The position numbers were made by a program, and so were the translations under genes. The notes beneath the pieces are model-generated. The model ran no database searches. It was not told the origin of the DNA and was given only the letters and a program-made list of their open reading frames with translations. This document shows, in pieces, positions 8,833-17,350 of a stretch of 33,846 nt of DNA; the stretch's first letter is position 1, and the number at the start of each line of letters is the position of its first letter. The DNA is from Acidimicrobiaceae bacterium. GTDB taxonomy: Bacteria; Actinomycetota; Acidimicrobiia; Acidimicrobiales; Ilumatobacteraceae. The stretch lies in assembly GCA_024641005.1 (NCBI GenBank), contig JAHEDX010000041.1, positions 1-33,846 of the forward strand. The letters run 5' to 3'.

Positions 8833-8870
8833 AGTCCGATCCCACGCGAGGAGTGATGTGGGATCGGGCT
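8833..8870 (+). terminator. strong stem-loop after hsp20
   Basis: CCGATCCCAC (8836-8845) pairs perfectly with GTGGGATCGG (8858-8867). Three outer pairs, including one G-U, extend the stem to 13 bp around a 12-base loop. There is no T tract, which is common for high-GC actinobacterial terminators. It lies 25 bases after the hsp20 stop. Confidence 0.75.
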
Positions 8871-8889
8871 TCGGGCGCGGGTGACGGCT

Positions 8890-8917
8890 GGTCAGCTGAC
8901 CGAACCCTGTTCGCGAA
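8890..8917. promoter_or_regulatory. palindromes upstream of beta-glucosidase
   Basis: GGTCAGCTGACC (8890-8901) is a perfect 12-bp palindrome, followed by the 8-bp palindrome TTCGCGAA (8910-8917). Both lie 100-125 bases before the GH1 start, where a sugar-responsive repressor operator could be. No regulator gene is adjacent. Confidence 0.35.
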
Positions 8918-9014
8918 ACGAACTCCGTCGGCACCGAGCCGATGCTTGTCTGCGCCGTGTCACACGCCCGACCGGGCATGATCACCATCGGTGCGCCGGT
9001 AGCGTCCCATCACG

Positions 9015-10391
9015 ATGAGCGAGCGACCGAGCATCCAGTTTCCCGACGATTTTCTCTGGGGCGCGGCGACCGCCAGCTACCAGATCGAGGGCGCCGTGAA
9101 GGAGGGCGGACGCGGACCGTCTGTGTGGGACGACTTCTCGCACACCCCCGGCAAGGTCGACCACGGGCACACCGGCGACATCGCCTGCGACCACTACCAC
9201 CGGGTCGAAGCCGATGTCGCGCTCATGGCCGAACTCGGCTTGCAGTCGTACCGCTTCTCGATCTCGTGGTCGCGGATCCTGCCCGACGGCCGAGGCAAGG
9301 TGAACGCCGAGGGGCTGGCCTGGTACTCCCGTCTGGTCGACCTGCTGCTCGCCAACGACATCGTCCCGTGCCCCACACTGTTCCACTGGGACCTGCCGTC
9401 CGCGCTCGAGGCAAGCGGTGGTTTCCGTAATCGCGACACCGCCAGCTGGTTCGCCGACTATGCCGCGTTGATGACCCGTGAGCTCGGCGACCGGGTCTCG
9501 ATGTGGTCGACCTTCAACGAACCCTGGTGCTATGCGTACCTCGGACACGCGTCCGGCGTCCATGCGCCGGGCCTGCAGGACGATCGAGCTGCTGTGACGG
9601 TGGCCCACCACGAGCTGCTCGCGCACGGACTCGGGGTGCAGGCCATGCGGGCCGAACGCAACGACCTCCAACTCGGCATCGTGATCAACCCGAGCCCGGT
9701 CAAGTCAGAGGGGTCTCCGTCCGCGTCGACCGACTCGATGCGCCGGGTCGACGCGATCCACAACCGGTGGTGGTTCGACGGCGCGTTGAAGGGCGCTTAC
9801 CCGGCCGATCTGCTCGACGACCTCGGCCCCCTCGCCGAGGCGATCCAGCCTGGCGACAACGAGCAGATCGCTCAGCCGATCGACTGGATCGGCATCAACT
9901 ACTACTTCGACCTCCTCCTGCGTGGCACCACCGGGCCCGACGACCGCCCGAATCGCAACTATCCCACGGTGACCAACGTGACCGATTCGCCGATCCGGCC
10001 CACACATACCGACATGGGTTGGCCGATCACACCAGACGGTTTCACCGAACTGCTGGTTCGGCTCAAGGACGACTACCCCAACCTCCCGCCGGTCTACGTC
10101 ACCGAGAACGGCTGCGCCTACGACGACCCGGTGATCAACGGACGGTGCGCCGACCCTCGGCGTATCCAGTACCTCGACGCCCACCTTCGCGCCGTGCGTG
10201 ATGCGATCGACGAGGGCGTCGACGTGCGCGGCTTCTACCAGTGGTCGCTGCTCGACAACTTCGAATGGGCGCTGGGATACGACAAGCGGTTCGGCATCGT
10301 CCACGTCGATTTCGACACCATGGAACGCACCCCACGAGACAGTGCCCACTGGTACCGCGAGGTCATCAAAGCCAACGGCCTGACCGGCTGA
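9015..10391 (+). CDS. GH1 beta-glucosidase
   Basis: This 458-aa cytosolic enzyme (no signal peptide) hydrolyses beta-glucosides or related short beta-linked sugars. GH1 hallmarks are intact: FLWGAATASYQIEGA at 13-27, the acid/base Glu169 in STFNEP, NYY at 295-297, the nucleophile Glu364 in VTENG, and the terminal signature WSLLDNFEWALGYDKRFG. Length is typical for the family. It stands alone, without a transporter or LacI regulator next to it. The start ATG at 9015 has no clear Shine-Dalgarno, so a leaderless or weakly initiated message is possible. Confidence 0.96.
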   Translation: MSERPSIQFPDDFLWGAATASYQIEGAVKEGGRGPSVWDDFSHTPGKVDHGHTGDIACDHYHRVEADVALMAELGLQSYRFSISWSRILPDGRGKVNAEGLAWYSRLVDLLLANDIVPCPTLFHWDLPSALEASGGFRNRDTASWFADYAALMTRELGDRVSMWSTFNEPWCYAYLGHASGVHAPGLQDDRAAVTVAHHELLAHGLGVQAMRAERNDLQLGIVINPSPVKSEGSPSASTDSMRRVDAIHNRWWFDGALKGAYPADLLDDLGPLAEAIQPGDNEQIAQPIDWIGINYYFDLLLRGTTGPDDRPNRNYPTVTNVTDSPIRPTHTDMGWPITPDGFTELLVRLKDDYPNLPPVYVTENGCAYDDPVINGRCADPRRIQYLDAHLRAVRDAIDEGVDVRGFYQWSLLDNFEWALGYDKRFGIVHVDFDTMERTPRDSAHWYREVIKANGLTG

Positions 10392-10410
10392 TCGGCCCCC
10401 GCACACAGCA

Positions 10411-10468
10411 GGTGTACGAACCCCGCGAGCGCCGTTGACACGACGCCCGATCTCGGCAAACGTACACC
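10411..10468 (+). promoter_or_regulatory. TTGACA promoter inside an 8-bp inverted repeat
   Basis: GGTGTACG (10411-10418) and its exact reverse complement CGTACACC (10461-10468) flank a perfect -35 box TTGACA (10435-10440). A weak -10 candidate AAACGT lies at 10458-10463 after a 17-base spacer. Transcription would start about at the ATG at 10470, giving a leaderless message. No Shine-Dalgarno is present, which fits. The inverted repeat could be an operator. Confidence 0.45.
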
Positions 10469-10469
10469 G

Positions 10470-12116
10470 ATGTCCACCGAGACCACACCCGCGTTCGACG
10501 CCCCCGGCCCAGGGCTCTGGGCGCTCGATCGCTCGCACTGGCCAGGCGGCACCACTCCCATCAGCGAATGGTTGATGACGGAATCGATGCTTCCCGCATT
10601 CCGGCGAATGTTCGCCGAACTCGGCGTGCCGGCCGAGGGGTTGGACGCCAGATTCGTCAACGGATTCAACTACTCGCGGTTGCGACCGTTGATCGGCGCC
10701 GACAAGCCTCCGAAGAAGCTGCCACCGCTGATCGTGCTGAAGATCGTGACGCGCGTCCACCCCGAGTTCCGGGCCAGAGCCAAACAGGCGGTCGCCACCC
10801 AGAACGAGCGTCCGTCGATCGATGTCGCCCGACGCTGGGAAGCCGAGATCCGCCCACGGGTCAAAGCGGCGAATCTGGCTTTCCAGAGCGTCGATGTCAC
10901 GTCTGTCGGCGACGTCGAGTTGGAGCAACACATCGCCGAACTACTCGACCATCTGCGAGAACACCTCGAACTGCACTTCTGGTTGCACGGCCACGACATG
11001 GGTCCCATCGCCCGGTATCTCCACACGTGTACCGGGTGGGGGCTCGAGCCGGGAGCGACCATCGCGGCGCTGGGCGGTGCCTCCCCGTCGACGGGAATCC
11101 CGATCGGCATCTTGACCAGGCTGCGAACGATGATCGAAGCCTCGGGCTCGAACCCGAGCTCGCTCGATGACGTCCGGGCGATCTCGCCAGAGGCAAGGAC
11201 GCTGCTCGACAGCTATCTCGACGAGCACGGCAACGTATTGGCAACGGGATACGACATCACGGCCTTCACGCTCAACGAACTGCCCGGCGTCGTGTTGGAC
11301 AGCATCAAGTCGGCGACCATCCCGGCCCCGATCGATCACGAGGCGTTCGCAGATGCGCTCCGCAGCGATCTCGAACCCGGCGACAGGTCCGAGTTCGACG
11401 CGCTGCTCGCCGACGCCCGCGCCGTGATGGACATGCGCGACGACAACGGGCCGCTGGTCGTCGAATGGCCGTGCGGCCTGCTGAGGCGGGCCCTGTTGGC
11501 TGCCGGAATCCGACTCGCCTCACGCGGCGAACTCGCCGACCCCGAACACGCGCTCGAGCTCACACCGCAAGAGGCCCGGTCGATGTTCAGCGGCGGCCTC
11601 CCCAGTGCGACCGATATCAGCCGTCGCGCCGATCGCCGCAGCAAGCTCGCCTTGCTCACGCCACCCGACACGCTCGGCGATCCCGAACCGGCACCGCCCC
11701 TCGATGTCATGCCGAAACCGCTCGCCGACGCGGTCGCGATGGTGCAGACCGCTCTCAAGTACATGGGTATGGACGGCAACGCCAATGTCGACCGACTGGC
11801 CGGAGCAGGTATCGGCACCACCAGCTACATCGGCCGTGCCCGCACAGCCGAGTCGGCCGACGACGCGATCGAGAAGCTCGAACCCGGCGATGTACTGGTC
11901 GTACGAGCGACGACCCCGGCGTTCAACGCGGTGCTGTCGATCGCCGGGGCCGTGGTGACGACCAACGGAGGCCTGCTCTCACATGCTGCGGTGCTGGCGC
12001 GCGAACTGGGCATTCCGGCAGTGATCGGAGTCTCCGGCGCACTCGACATCGCCGACGGATCGATGATCGAGGTCGACCCGGTTCTGGGAGTCGTGCGTGT
12101 GGTCACGCCCTCGTGA
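10470..12116 (+). CDS. PEP-utilizing enzyme mobile (phosphohistidine) domain protein
   Basis: The protein is 548 aa. The C-terminal about 90 residues form the swivelling phosphohistidine domain of PEP synthase/PPDK-like enzymes: LEPGDVLVVRATTPAFNAVLS, then TTNGGLLSHAAVLARELGIPAVIGV with the candidate phospho-acceptor His in LSHAA. The N-terminal about 430 residues are helical and resemble the middle region of rifampin-phosphotransferase-like proteins. No ATP-grasp nucleotide-binding domain is present. The protein therefore may work with a separate ATP-grasp partner, or no longer transfers phosphate. No partner is adjacent in this window. Substrate is unknown. Confidence 0.8.
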   Translation: MSTETTPAFDAPGPGLWALDRSHWPGGTTPISEWLMTESMLPAFRRMFAELGVPAEGLDARFVNGFNYSRLRPLIGADKPPKKLPPLIVLKIVTRVHPEFRARAKQAVATQNERPSIDVARRWEAEIRPRVKAANLAFQSVDVTSVGDVELEQHIAELLDHLREHLELHFWLHGHDMGPIARYLHTCTGWGLEPGATIAALGGASPSTGIPIGILTRLRTMIEASGSNPSSLDDVRAISPEARTLLDSYLDEHGNVLATGYDITAFTLNELPGVVLDSIKSATIPAPIDHEAFADALRSDLEPGDRSEFDALLADARAVMDMRDDNGPLVVEWPCGLLRRALLAAGIRLASRGELADPEHALELTPQEARSMFSGGLPSATDISRRADRRSKLALLTPPDTLGDPEPAPPLDVMPKPLADAVAMVQTALKYMGMDGNANVDRLAGAGIGTTSYIGRARTAESADDAIEKLEPGDVLVVRATTPAFNAVLSIAGAVVTTNGGLLSHAAVLARELGIPAVIGVSGALDIADGSMIEVDPVLGVVRVVTPS

Positions 12117-12142
12117 AAGGGCGGCGCTGACCCGTCGCTGAG

Positions 12143-12511
12143 TCAGCCGACGCCGAGCAGGTCGACGACGAAGATCAGGGTCTCGTTCGGGGCGATCACG
12201 CCGCCGGCACCCTGAGCGCCATACCCCATGTGCGGCGGGATGTGCAGCGTGCGACGTCCACCGACCTTCATACCGGCGACGCCATCGTCCCAGCCCTGGA
12301 TGACCTGACCCCCGCCGAGGCCGAACCGGAACGGCTCCATCCGATCCCAGGACGCATCGAACTGCTGGCCCGTCGACCATGACACACCGACGTAGTGCAC
12401 GCTCACGGCCTTCCCGGCGACCGCCTCGGCACCATCGCCGACGACGTCGTCGGTGATCGTGAGTTCGCTCGGCGGAGCGGTGTCGGGCACTGTCACTTCT
12501 GGCTTACGCAT
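12143..12511 (-). CDS. FKBP-type peptidyl-prolyl cis-trans isomerase
   Basis: The protein is a single FKBP domain of 122 aa that catalyses proline isomerization in the cytosol, since no signal peptide is present. Conserved pocket residues can be seen: VHYVG, FDASW, FGLGGGQVIQGWDDGVAGMKVGG, the IPPHMGYGAQGAGG loop and the closing strand LIFVVDLL. Length matches a minimal bacterial FKBP. It converges on the PEP mobile-domain gene, with 26 bp between stops. Confidence 0.95.
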   Translation of the reverse strand: MRKPEVTVPDTAPPSELTITDDVVGDGAEAVAGKAVSVHYVGVSWSTGQQFDASWDRMEPFRFGLGGGQVIQGWDDGVAGMKVGGRRTLHIPPHMGYGAQGAGGVIAPNETLIFVVDLLGVG

Positions 12512-12524
12512 CGAACCAACGCTA

Positions 12525-12570
12525 CCCGTAACGGATTGGCGCCAGACATCAACCCGTTACGCGTGACGGG
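12525..12570. promoter_or_regulatory. CCGTnACG dyads between PH-like gene and fkbp
   Basis: CCGTAACGG at 12526-12534 and the near-perfect 18-bp dyad CCCGTTACGCGTGACGGG at 12553-12570 share the half-site CCGTTACG, and TGGCGCCA lies between them. The right dyad begins two bases after the stop of the PH-like gene, so it may be its terminator. The pair may equally be an operator for the FKBP gene. Confidence 0.45.
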
Positions 12571-12571
12571 A

Positions 12572-12949
12572 TCAGCGTCCGATCGCTGCTGCAAGCGCCT
12601 GTGGATCGGCGACGCTGACCCACAGGGCCGAGTGATCCTTGAACCCGATCACGCGCGGCACCTTCTCGACGAACTCGATGCACAGACCCCGATGGTGGTT
12701 GGTACCGAACGTGATGCCGTCGTCGGCGAAGCTGAGACGCAGCCCGACGGCCGTATACCACCGGTGGGGGCCGGTGATCATGGTGTGATCGACGTTGCCG
12801 AGCGGAGTATCGACCGCGACCCGGCCGAAGGTGGCGTGCAACCGACCATCCTCGGTGATCGTGACGCCGTCGGTAGGCCCGACCCGCAAAGCGGCGAACA
12901 TCGGTTTCCACCGCCCGTCGAACCGGTACGGGAAGAACTGGTCGCTCAC
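12572..12949 (-). CDS. conserved actinobacterial PH-like hypothetical protein
   Basis: The protein is 125 aa from a GTG at 12949 that overlaps the Nudix stop by four bases (GTGA), so it is likely co-translated. It is rich in beta strands and resembles a short actinobacterial family with the sequence pattern VTIxxDGRLxATFG, VDTPLGNV, GPHRWYTAVGLRLSFADDGITFGTN, VPRVIGFKDHSALWVSV. A PH-like fold is an inference from strand layout. No catalytic motif is seen and function is unknown. The frame continues upstream to 13123, but that stretch is the shadow of the Nudix gene. Confidence 0.75.
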   Translation of the reverse strand: MSDQFFPYRFDGRWKPMFAALRVGPTDGVTITEDGRLHATFGRVAVDTPLGNVDHTMITGPHRWYTAVGLRLSFADDGITFGTNHHRGLCIEFVEKVPRVIGFKDHSALWVSVADPQALAAAIGR

Positions 12950-13416
12950 GGCGTCGCCTCGGCGATGATCGCTCGGAGCTCGGGCCAGGCGGCAGCGAAC
13001 CCCGCATGCAGCGGCCGGTGCTCGACCTCGTCGGGCGAGTCCCAAGCGATCGCATCGGTCTCGAAGTTGATCGACGCGCCGAACTCGCCGGGCACCTCGA
13101 CGACGAAGGTCGTGTATGCCCAATCGGTGGCGGGGGCAAAGACGGTGTGTCCGATCACCTCATACCCGACGGGGATCGCGCCGATCTCCTCGGCCGCCTC
13201 TCGGAGCGCTCCTTCGAGCGGGGTCTCACCCTCGTCGAGCGCTCCCCCGGCACACGACCAGGTTCCGCCCTCGTGCGCGAATGCCGACCGCTTCTGCAAC
13301 ATCACGCGGGGGCCGTCGGGAAACCGGACGACGAACACGGCGCCGGCAGCGCCGTACACACCCCACCGCACATGCCCGTCCGAGCACATCATGAAGCCGT
13401 CACCGCTACGCCGCAT
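12946..13416 (-). CDS. Nudix hydrolase
   Basis: The 156-aa enzyme hydrolyses a nucleoside-diphosphate-linked compound, with substrate unknown. The Nudix box is complete at about residues 58-80: G-x5-E-x7-REAAEEIGA, in the segment GGALDEGETPLEGAL. Start ATG 13416 (MRRSGDG) is taken. MMCSDGHVRWG at 13392 is an alternative. It is coupled by a GTGA overlap to the PH-like gene and diverges from the SDR gene with 89 bp between starts. Confidence 0.88.
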   Translation of the reverse strand: MRRSGDGFMMCSDGHVRWGVYGAAGAVFVVRFPDGPRVMLQKRSAFAHEGGTWSCAGGALDEGETPLEGALREAAEEIGAIPVGYEVIGHTVFAPATDWAYTTFVVEVPGEFGASINFETDAIAWDSPDEVEHRPLHAGFAAAWPELRAIIAEATP

Positions 13417-13505
13417 CCGGCAAGCGTAGGGCGAATCTGCCGATGATGAACCGTGGTGGTCGGCGATTGACGTCGGCACGGCGGTTCGCGGGCCAAGATG
13501 GGGTG

Positions 13506-14234
13506 ATGAGCGATCGACGCGACGTGGCATTCGTGACGGGAGCCGCCGGAGGGCTGGGACTTCCGATCGTGCGCCGGCTCGCCGCGGACGGGTTTCTGGT
13601 GTTCGCGGCCGATCTGGACCGGGCGTTCACCACCGAGCGGATCGACGGCATCGATGGCGCCACCGCTGTCGAACTCGACGTCGCCGACGTCGCCGCATGC
13701 CGTCTGGCGATCGACGCCGCCGCTCGCGCCGGTCGGCTCTCGGTGCTGGTGAACAACGCTGCCATGTTCCCGTCAGGGCCTTTCGTCGAGATGACCACCG
13801 ACGAATACGACCGAGCCCACGCCGTGAACCAGCGCGCGTACTTCTTCGCTGCCCAGGCTGCCGCCCGCCACATGGTCGAGCAGCGACATGGCGTGATCAT
13901 CAACATCGGATCGATCACGCAACACGGGGGCTGGCCCAACATCGCCGCATACGCGGCGGCCAAGGGCGCCGCCGCGGCGTTCAGCCGGGCACTCGCGACC
14001 GAGCTCGGTCGATTCGACGTCCGGGTCAACTGCGTCGCCCCGGGAGCGTTCCCCACACACGCAGAGGACATCCAGCCGGACGGATACGAGACAGCGATCT
14101 ACGCCGGGCAGGCGCTCCAACGACGAGGTCGTGTGGAAGAGATTGCATCGGCCGTCTCGTTCCTGTGCAGCGACGACGCTGCGTTCGTCACTGGTCAGAC
14201 GTTGAACGTCGACGGTGGCTGGAAGATGGCTTGA
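13506..14234 (+). CDS. short-chain dehydrogenase/reductase
   Basis: This classical SDR of 242 aa is an NAD(P)-dependent oxidoreductase. The cofactor motif TGAAGGLG (11-18), NNAA (83-86), catalytic Ser136 (NIGSITQHG) and Tyr149/Lys153 (YAAAK) are intact. The C-terminus FVTGQTLNVDGGW is typical of the FabG-like group. The first strand is followed by an Asp (AADLD), which leans to NAD rather than NADP. The substrate is not evident. The ATG at 13506 fits the family better than the in-frame ATG at 13443. It converges on the deacetylase gene with a 12-bp gap. Confidence 0.93.
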   Translation: MSDRRDVAFVTGAAGGLGLPIVRRLAADGFLVFAADLDRAFTTERIDGIDGATAVELDVADVAACRLAIDAAARAGRLSVLVNNAAMFPSGPFVEMTTDEYDRAHAVNQRAYFFAAQAAARHMVEQRHGVIINIGSITQHGGWPNIAAYAAAKGAAAAFSRALATELGRFDVRVNCVAPGAFPTHAEDIQPDGYETAIYAGQALQRRGRVEEIASAVSFLCSDDAAFVTGQTLNVDGGWKMA

Positions 14235-14246
14235 CCGAGCCCCGCG

Positions 14247-15254
14247 TCACAGTTCCCACAACTGCCGGGCGGCCGTGACCGTGGGCATGCCGACCTCACC
14301 GGTGGACGCGGTCTCCGGACGGTACGCGCCCCCGACCAGAGCGCTGAGTGTCGAACCGACGCTGCGGGTGAGCGCGCCCAGGTCGTAGCCGCCTTCGAGC
14401 ACCACCATCAGGCGCTGTGCCGGTACCAGTGCCTGCAAGCGACGGGCCAGATCGGCGTAGTCGCCGGCCGTCAACCGCAGCCCTGCGAGCGGGTCGTCAC
14501 GGTGGCCGTCGAATCCGGCGGAGATGATCAGCCAATCAGGCGCGAACCGCTCGAGCACGGGGACGACCACCTCGTCGAATGCCGCTCGATAGGTGTCCCC
14601 TGCCGTGCCGGCCGGGAACGGCAGGTTGACATTGGTGCCGACGCCGGCGCCCGACCCGGTCTGTCGGAGCAATCCCGTACCCGGGTACAGCGGCGACTCG
14701 TGCGTCGAGACATACATCACATTGGGGTCGTCGTAGAAGATGTCTTGCGTGCCGTTGCCGTGGTGCACGTCCCAATCGACGACCGCGACCTTCTCGCCTG
14801 CCGCCGCCAACTTCGCGGCGCCGACGGCAGCGTTGTTGAACAGACAGAAGCCCATCGCCCGGTCGCGGACCGCGTGATGCCCCGGCGGGCGACCACCGGC
14901 GAACGCTACGTCACACTCGCCGGCCCGCAACGCGTCGAGTGCACCCAACACCGCTCCCGCGCTACGTCGGGCGGTCGCCCACGAACCCGCTGTCGCAACC
15001 GTGTCGGGATCGAGGTCTCCACCCCCGGCAGCACAGAACCTTTCGACCTCGAAGATGTAGTCACGCTCGTGCACCAACGCAAGGTCGTCGACCGACACCT
15101 CGTCAGGTACACACCACGCAGTCGCCTCGTCGAGGCCGGCCTCGTGGATTCCAGCCAACGCTGCGTCGAGGCGCCCGCGGTGCTCTGGATGCCAGTCGGG
15201 CGTGCGGTGCTCGTCGTGCTCAGCATCAGCAAAGACCATCAGTGGCGACGTCAC
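14247..15254 (-). CDS. histone deacetylase/acetylpolyamine amidohydrolase family protein
   Basis: The protein has 335 aa from the GTG at 15254 (GGAG just upstream) or 330 aa from the ATG at 15239. It is a zinc amidohydrolase of the class II HDAC/AcuC/acetylpolyamine family. Visible motifs are HPEHRGRL near the N-terminus, GGRPPGHHA with the catalytic His pair (126-127), FNNAAVGA, VVDWDVHHGNGTQ with metal ligands (160-165), THESPLYPGTG, SAGFDGHRDDPLAGL with the distal Asp ligand, and the closing LEGGYDL Tyr loop. It removes acetyl groups from lysines or from polyamine-like amines. Divergence from an aminotransferase 85 bp away makes an amine substrate worth testing. Confidence 0.9.
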   Translation of the reverse strand: MTSPLMVFADAEHDEHRTPDWHPEHRGRLDAALAGIHEAGLDEATAWCVPDEVSVDDLALVHERDYIFEVERFCAAGGGDLDPDTVATAGSWATARRSAGAVLGALDALRAGECDVAFAGGRPPGHHAVRDRAMGFCLFNNAAVGAAKLAAAGEKVAVVDWDVHHGNGTQDIFYDDPNVMYVSTHESPLYPGTGLLRQTGSGAGVGTNVNLPFPAGTAGDTYRAAFDEVVVPVLERFAPDWLIISAGFDGHRDDPLAGLRLTAGDYADLARRLQALVPAQRLMVVLEGGYDLGALTRSVGSTLSALVGGAYRPETASTGEVGMPTVTAARQLWEL

Positions 15255-15339
15255 GACTCCAGCCTGGCATCCCACGGCCGGTTTTGCACAGACGACGCGT
15301 TGTGACTCGCGCGTCGCATCGCAACTACGGTCGCGGCTC

Positions 15340-16554
15340 GTGACCGGTTCTTTTCTCCACCCCTTCGCCAGCCCCGCCCGCGACAACTTCATCACGCTCA
15401 GCCGCGGTGAAGGCGCTGTCGTGTGGGACACCGACGGCAACGAGTATCTCGACGCGATGGCAAGCCTGTGGTACTGCGCGATCGGACACGGGCGCAAGGA
15501 GATGGCCGACGCGATCGCGGCACAGGTGACGACGCTCGAGGCATACTCGTGCTTCGATCCCTTCACCAACCCTGCAGCCGATGCGCTCGCCGACAAGCTG
15601 GTATCGCTCACCCCGATCCCCGATGCGCGCGTCTTCCTCTGCCAGTCGGGTTCCGAAGCGGTCGACACCGCGATGAAGCTCGCCCGCCAAGCACACGTAC
15701 AGGCGGGCCGTCCCGAACGCACGCTGATCATCAGTCGAATGCGCGGCTATCACGGCACCAACTATGGCGGCACATCCGCCCAGGGCCTGCCGGGCAACAA
15801 GGTCGGCTGGGGCGAGCTGCTGGCCGAGGTGGTGCAGGTACCGAGCGACGACGTCGAGGCGCTCGCACGGTTGATGTCCGAGCGCAGTAATGAGATCGCC
15901 GCCGTCATCACCGAACCGGTGCAGGGCGCCGGCGGTGTGTGGCCGCCGGAGGAGGGCTATCTCGCCTCGCTACGACGCCTCTGCGACCAGCATGGCGCGT
16001 TCTTGATCTTCGACGAAGTGATCACCGGGTTCGGACGACTCGGAACATGGTTTGCCGCCGACCACTACGGCGTCGTCCCCGACCTGACGACCTTCGCGAA
16101 GGCGGTCACGTCCGGCTATCAGCCGCTCGGCGGTGTGTTCGTCGGCCGGGCGGTGCGAGCCGCACTCGAGGCACAGGCCGACTTCAAACTGCTCACCGGC
16201 TACACCTACTCGGGTCACGCGACGGCCTGCGCCGCCGCACTCGCGAACCTGGCGATCATCGAGCGTGAAGGCTTGCTCGCTCAGGCCACCAATATCGGCG
16301 AACGGCTCGGCGCAGGACTCCAGTCGATAGCTGCCGACGGTCTCGTCGACCACGCCCGCGGTGCCGGGGCGATGTGGGCAGTTGGCACCCATGCCGACCA
16401 ACACGCCGATCACCTGCGTGCCCGGATGCTCGAACGAGGTGTCATCACACGAGCGATCGCCGATCACTCGCTCACGTTCTGTCCACCGCTGATCACCACC
16501 GACCGTCAGGTCGACCAGATCATCGACGCATTGGCCGCCGCGGCGGCGGAGTGA
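15340..16554 (+). CDS. class III PLP-dependent aminotransferase
   Basis: The 404-aa enzyme transfers amino groups between an omega- or beta-amine and a keto acid. Motifs: WDTDGNEYLDAMASLWYCAIGHG at the N-terminus, GSEAVDTAMKLAR (104-116), YHGTNYGG, EPVQGAGG, IFDEVITGFGRLGTWFA with PLP-contacting Asp225, and Schiff-base Lys254 in FAKAVTSGYQPLGG. These fit the beta-alanine/putrescine/taurine-pyruvate transaminase group, and the exact donor is not readable. The GTG at 15340 aligns with the family start. PPK2 follows after four bases, so they form an operon. Confidence 0.93.
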   Translation: MTGSFLHPFASPARDNFITLSRGEGAVVWDTDGNEYLDAMASLWYCAIGHGRKEMADAIAAQVTTLEAYSCFDPFTNPAADALADKLVSLTPIPDARVFLCQSGSEAVDTAMKLARQAHVQAGRPERTLIISRMRGYHGTNYGGTSAQGLPGNKVGWGELLAEVVQVPSDDVEALARLMSERSNEIAAVITEPVQGAGGVWPPEEGYLASLRRLCDQHGAFLIFDEVITGFGRLGTWFAADHYGVVPDLTTFAKAVTSGYQPLGGVFVGRAVRAALEAQADFKLLTGYTYSGHATACAAALANLAIIEREGLLAQATNIGERLGAGLQSIAADGLVDHARGAGAMWAVGTHADQHADHLRARMLERGVITRAIADHSLTFCPPLITTDRQVDQIIDALAAAAAE

Positions 16555-16558
16555 CACC

Positions 16559-17329
16559 ATGGGACGCCTCGACAACATCGACCTGACGGCTCAACTCCAC
16601 AAGGAGGAATACGAGGAGCGGCTCTACGCCGCCCAGCGCAAGTTGCTGGCGCTTCGCCTCGACCTGGGCGGCTTACTCGAAGACCCCGAGCTCGGGCCCG
16701 GCGTGCTCGTCGTGATGGAGGGCTCGGACGCCGGAGGCAAGGGCGGAGCGATCAAGCGCATCGTCGAGCCACTCGACCCTCGCCATTACCGGGTGTCTGC
16801 CTTCTCCAAGCCCACGTTCGACGAGAAGCGCAAGCATTTCCTGTGGAGGTTCTGGAAGGAGGTACCGGGGCTCGGCGGGTTCGCTCTGTTCGACCGCAGT
16901 TGGTATGGGCGAGTGCTCGTGGAACGGGTCGAGGGGTATGCAACCAAGCACCAGTGGAAGCGCGCCTTCGACGAGATCGTGCAGTTCGAACGCAACCTCG
17001 TGCTCGAAGGTGTGATCATCGTGAAGTTCTGGATCCAGATCAGCCCCGATGAGCAACTCCGACGATTCGAGAACCGGCAGAACGACCCGCTCCGTCGGTG
17101 GAAACTCACCGACGAGGACTGGCGCAACCGCGACAAGATCGACCTGTACAACGACGCGGTCGAGGACATGCTCGACAAGACCGACCACGCGTTGGCGCCC
17201 TGGCATGTCGTGTCGGGCGAACAGAAGCGATGGGCCAGGGTGCAGATCCTCGAGACGCTGATCGCTCGTATCGAAGAGGGCGTGGCCTCCTTCGAGAACC
17301 CGGTCGGCGACGACGACGGCTGGGCCTGA
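16559..17329 (+). CDS. ppk2: polyphosphate kinase 2 family protein
   Basis: The 256-aa cytosolic enzyme uses polyphosphate to phosphorylate nucleotides (or the reverse). Walker A EGSDAGGKGG (54-63, Lys61), the lid-type KPTFDEKRKHFLWRFW segment and the Walker B/Arg region FDRSWYGRVLVERVEG (111-126) are intact, and the single-domain length fits PPK2. Nucleotide class (AMP or ADP) cannot be fixed by eye. It starts four bases after the aminotransferase stop and is therefore co-transcribed, an unusual pairing. It converges on the PPOX gene. Confidence 0.93.
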   Translation: MGRLDNIDLTAQLHKEEYEERLYAAQRKLLALRLDLGGLLEDPELGPGVLVVMEGSDAGGKGGAIKRIVEPLDPRHYRVSAFSKPTFDEKRKHFLWRFWKEVPGLGGFALFDRSWYGRVLVERVEGYATKHQWKRAFDEIVQFERNLVLEGVIIVKFWIQISPDEQLRRFENRQNDPLRRWKLTDEDWRNRDKIDLYNDAVEDMLDKTDHALAPWHVVSGEQKRWARVQILETLIARIEEGVASFENPVGDDDGWA

Positions 17330-17350
17330 CCGATCTGGGTGTCGGGTGCG

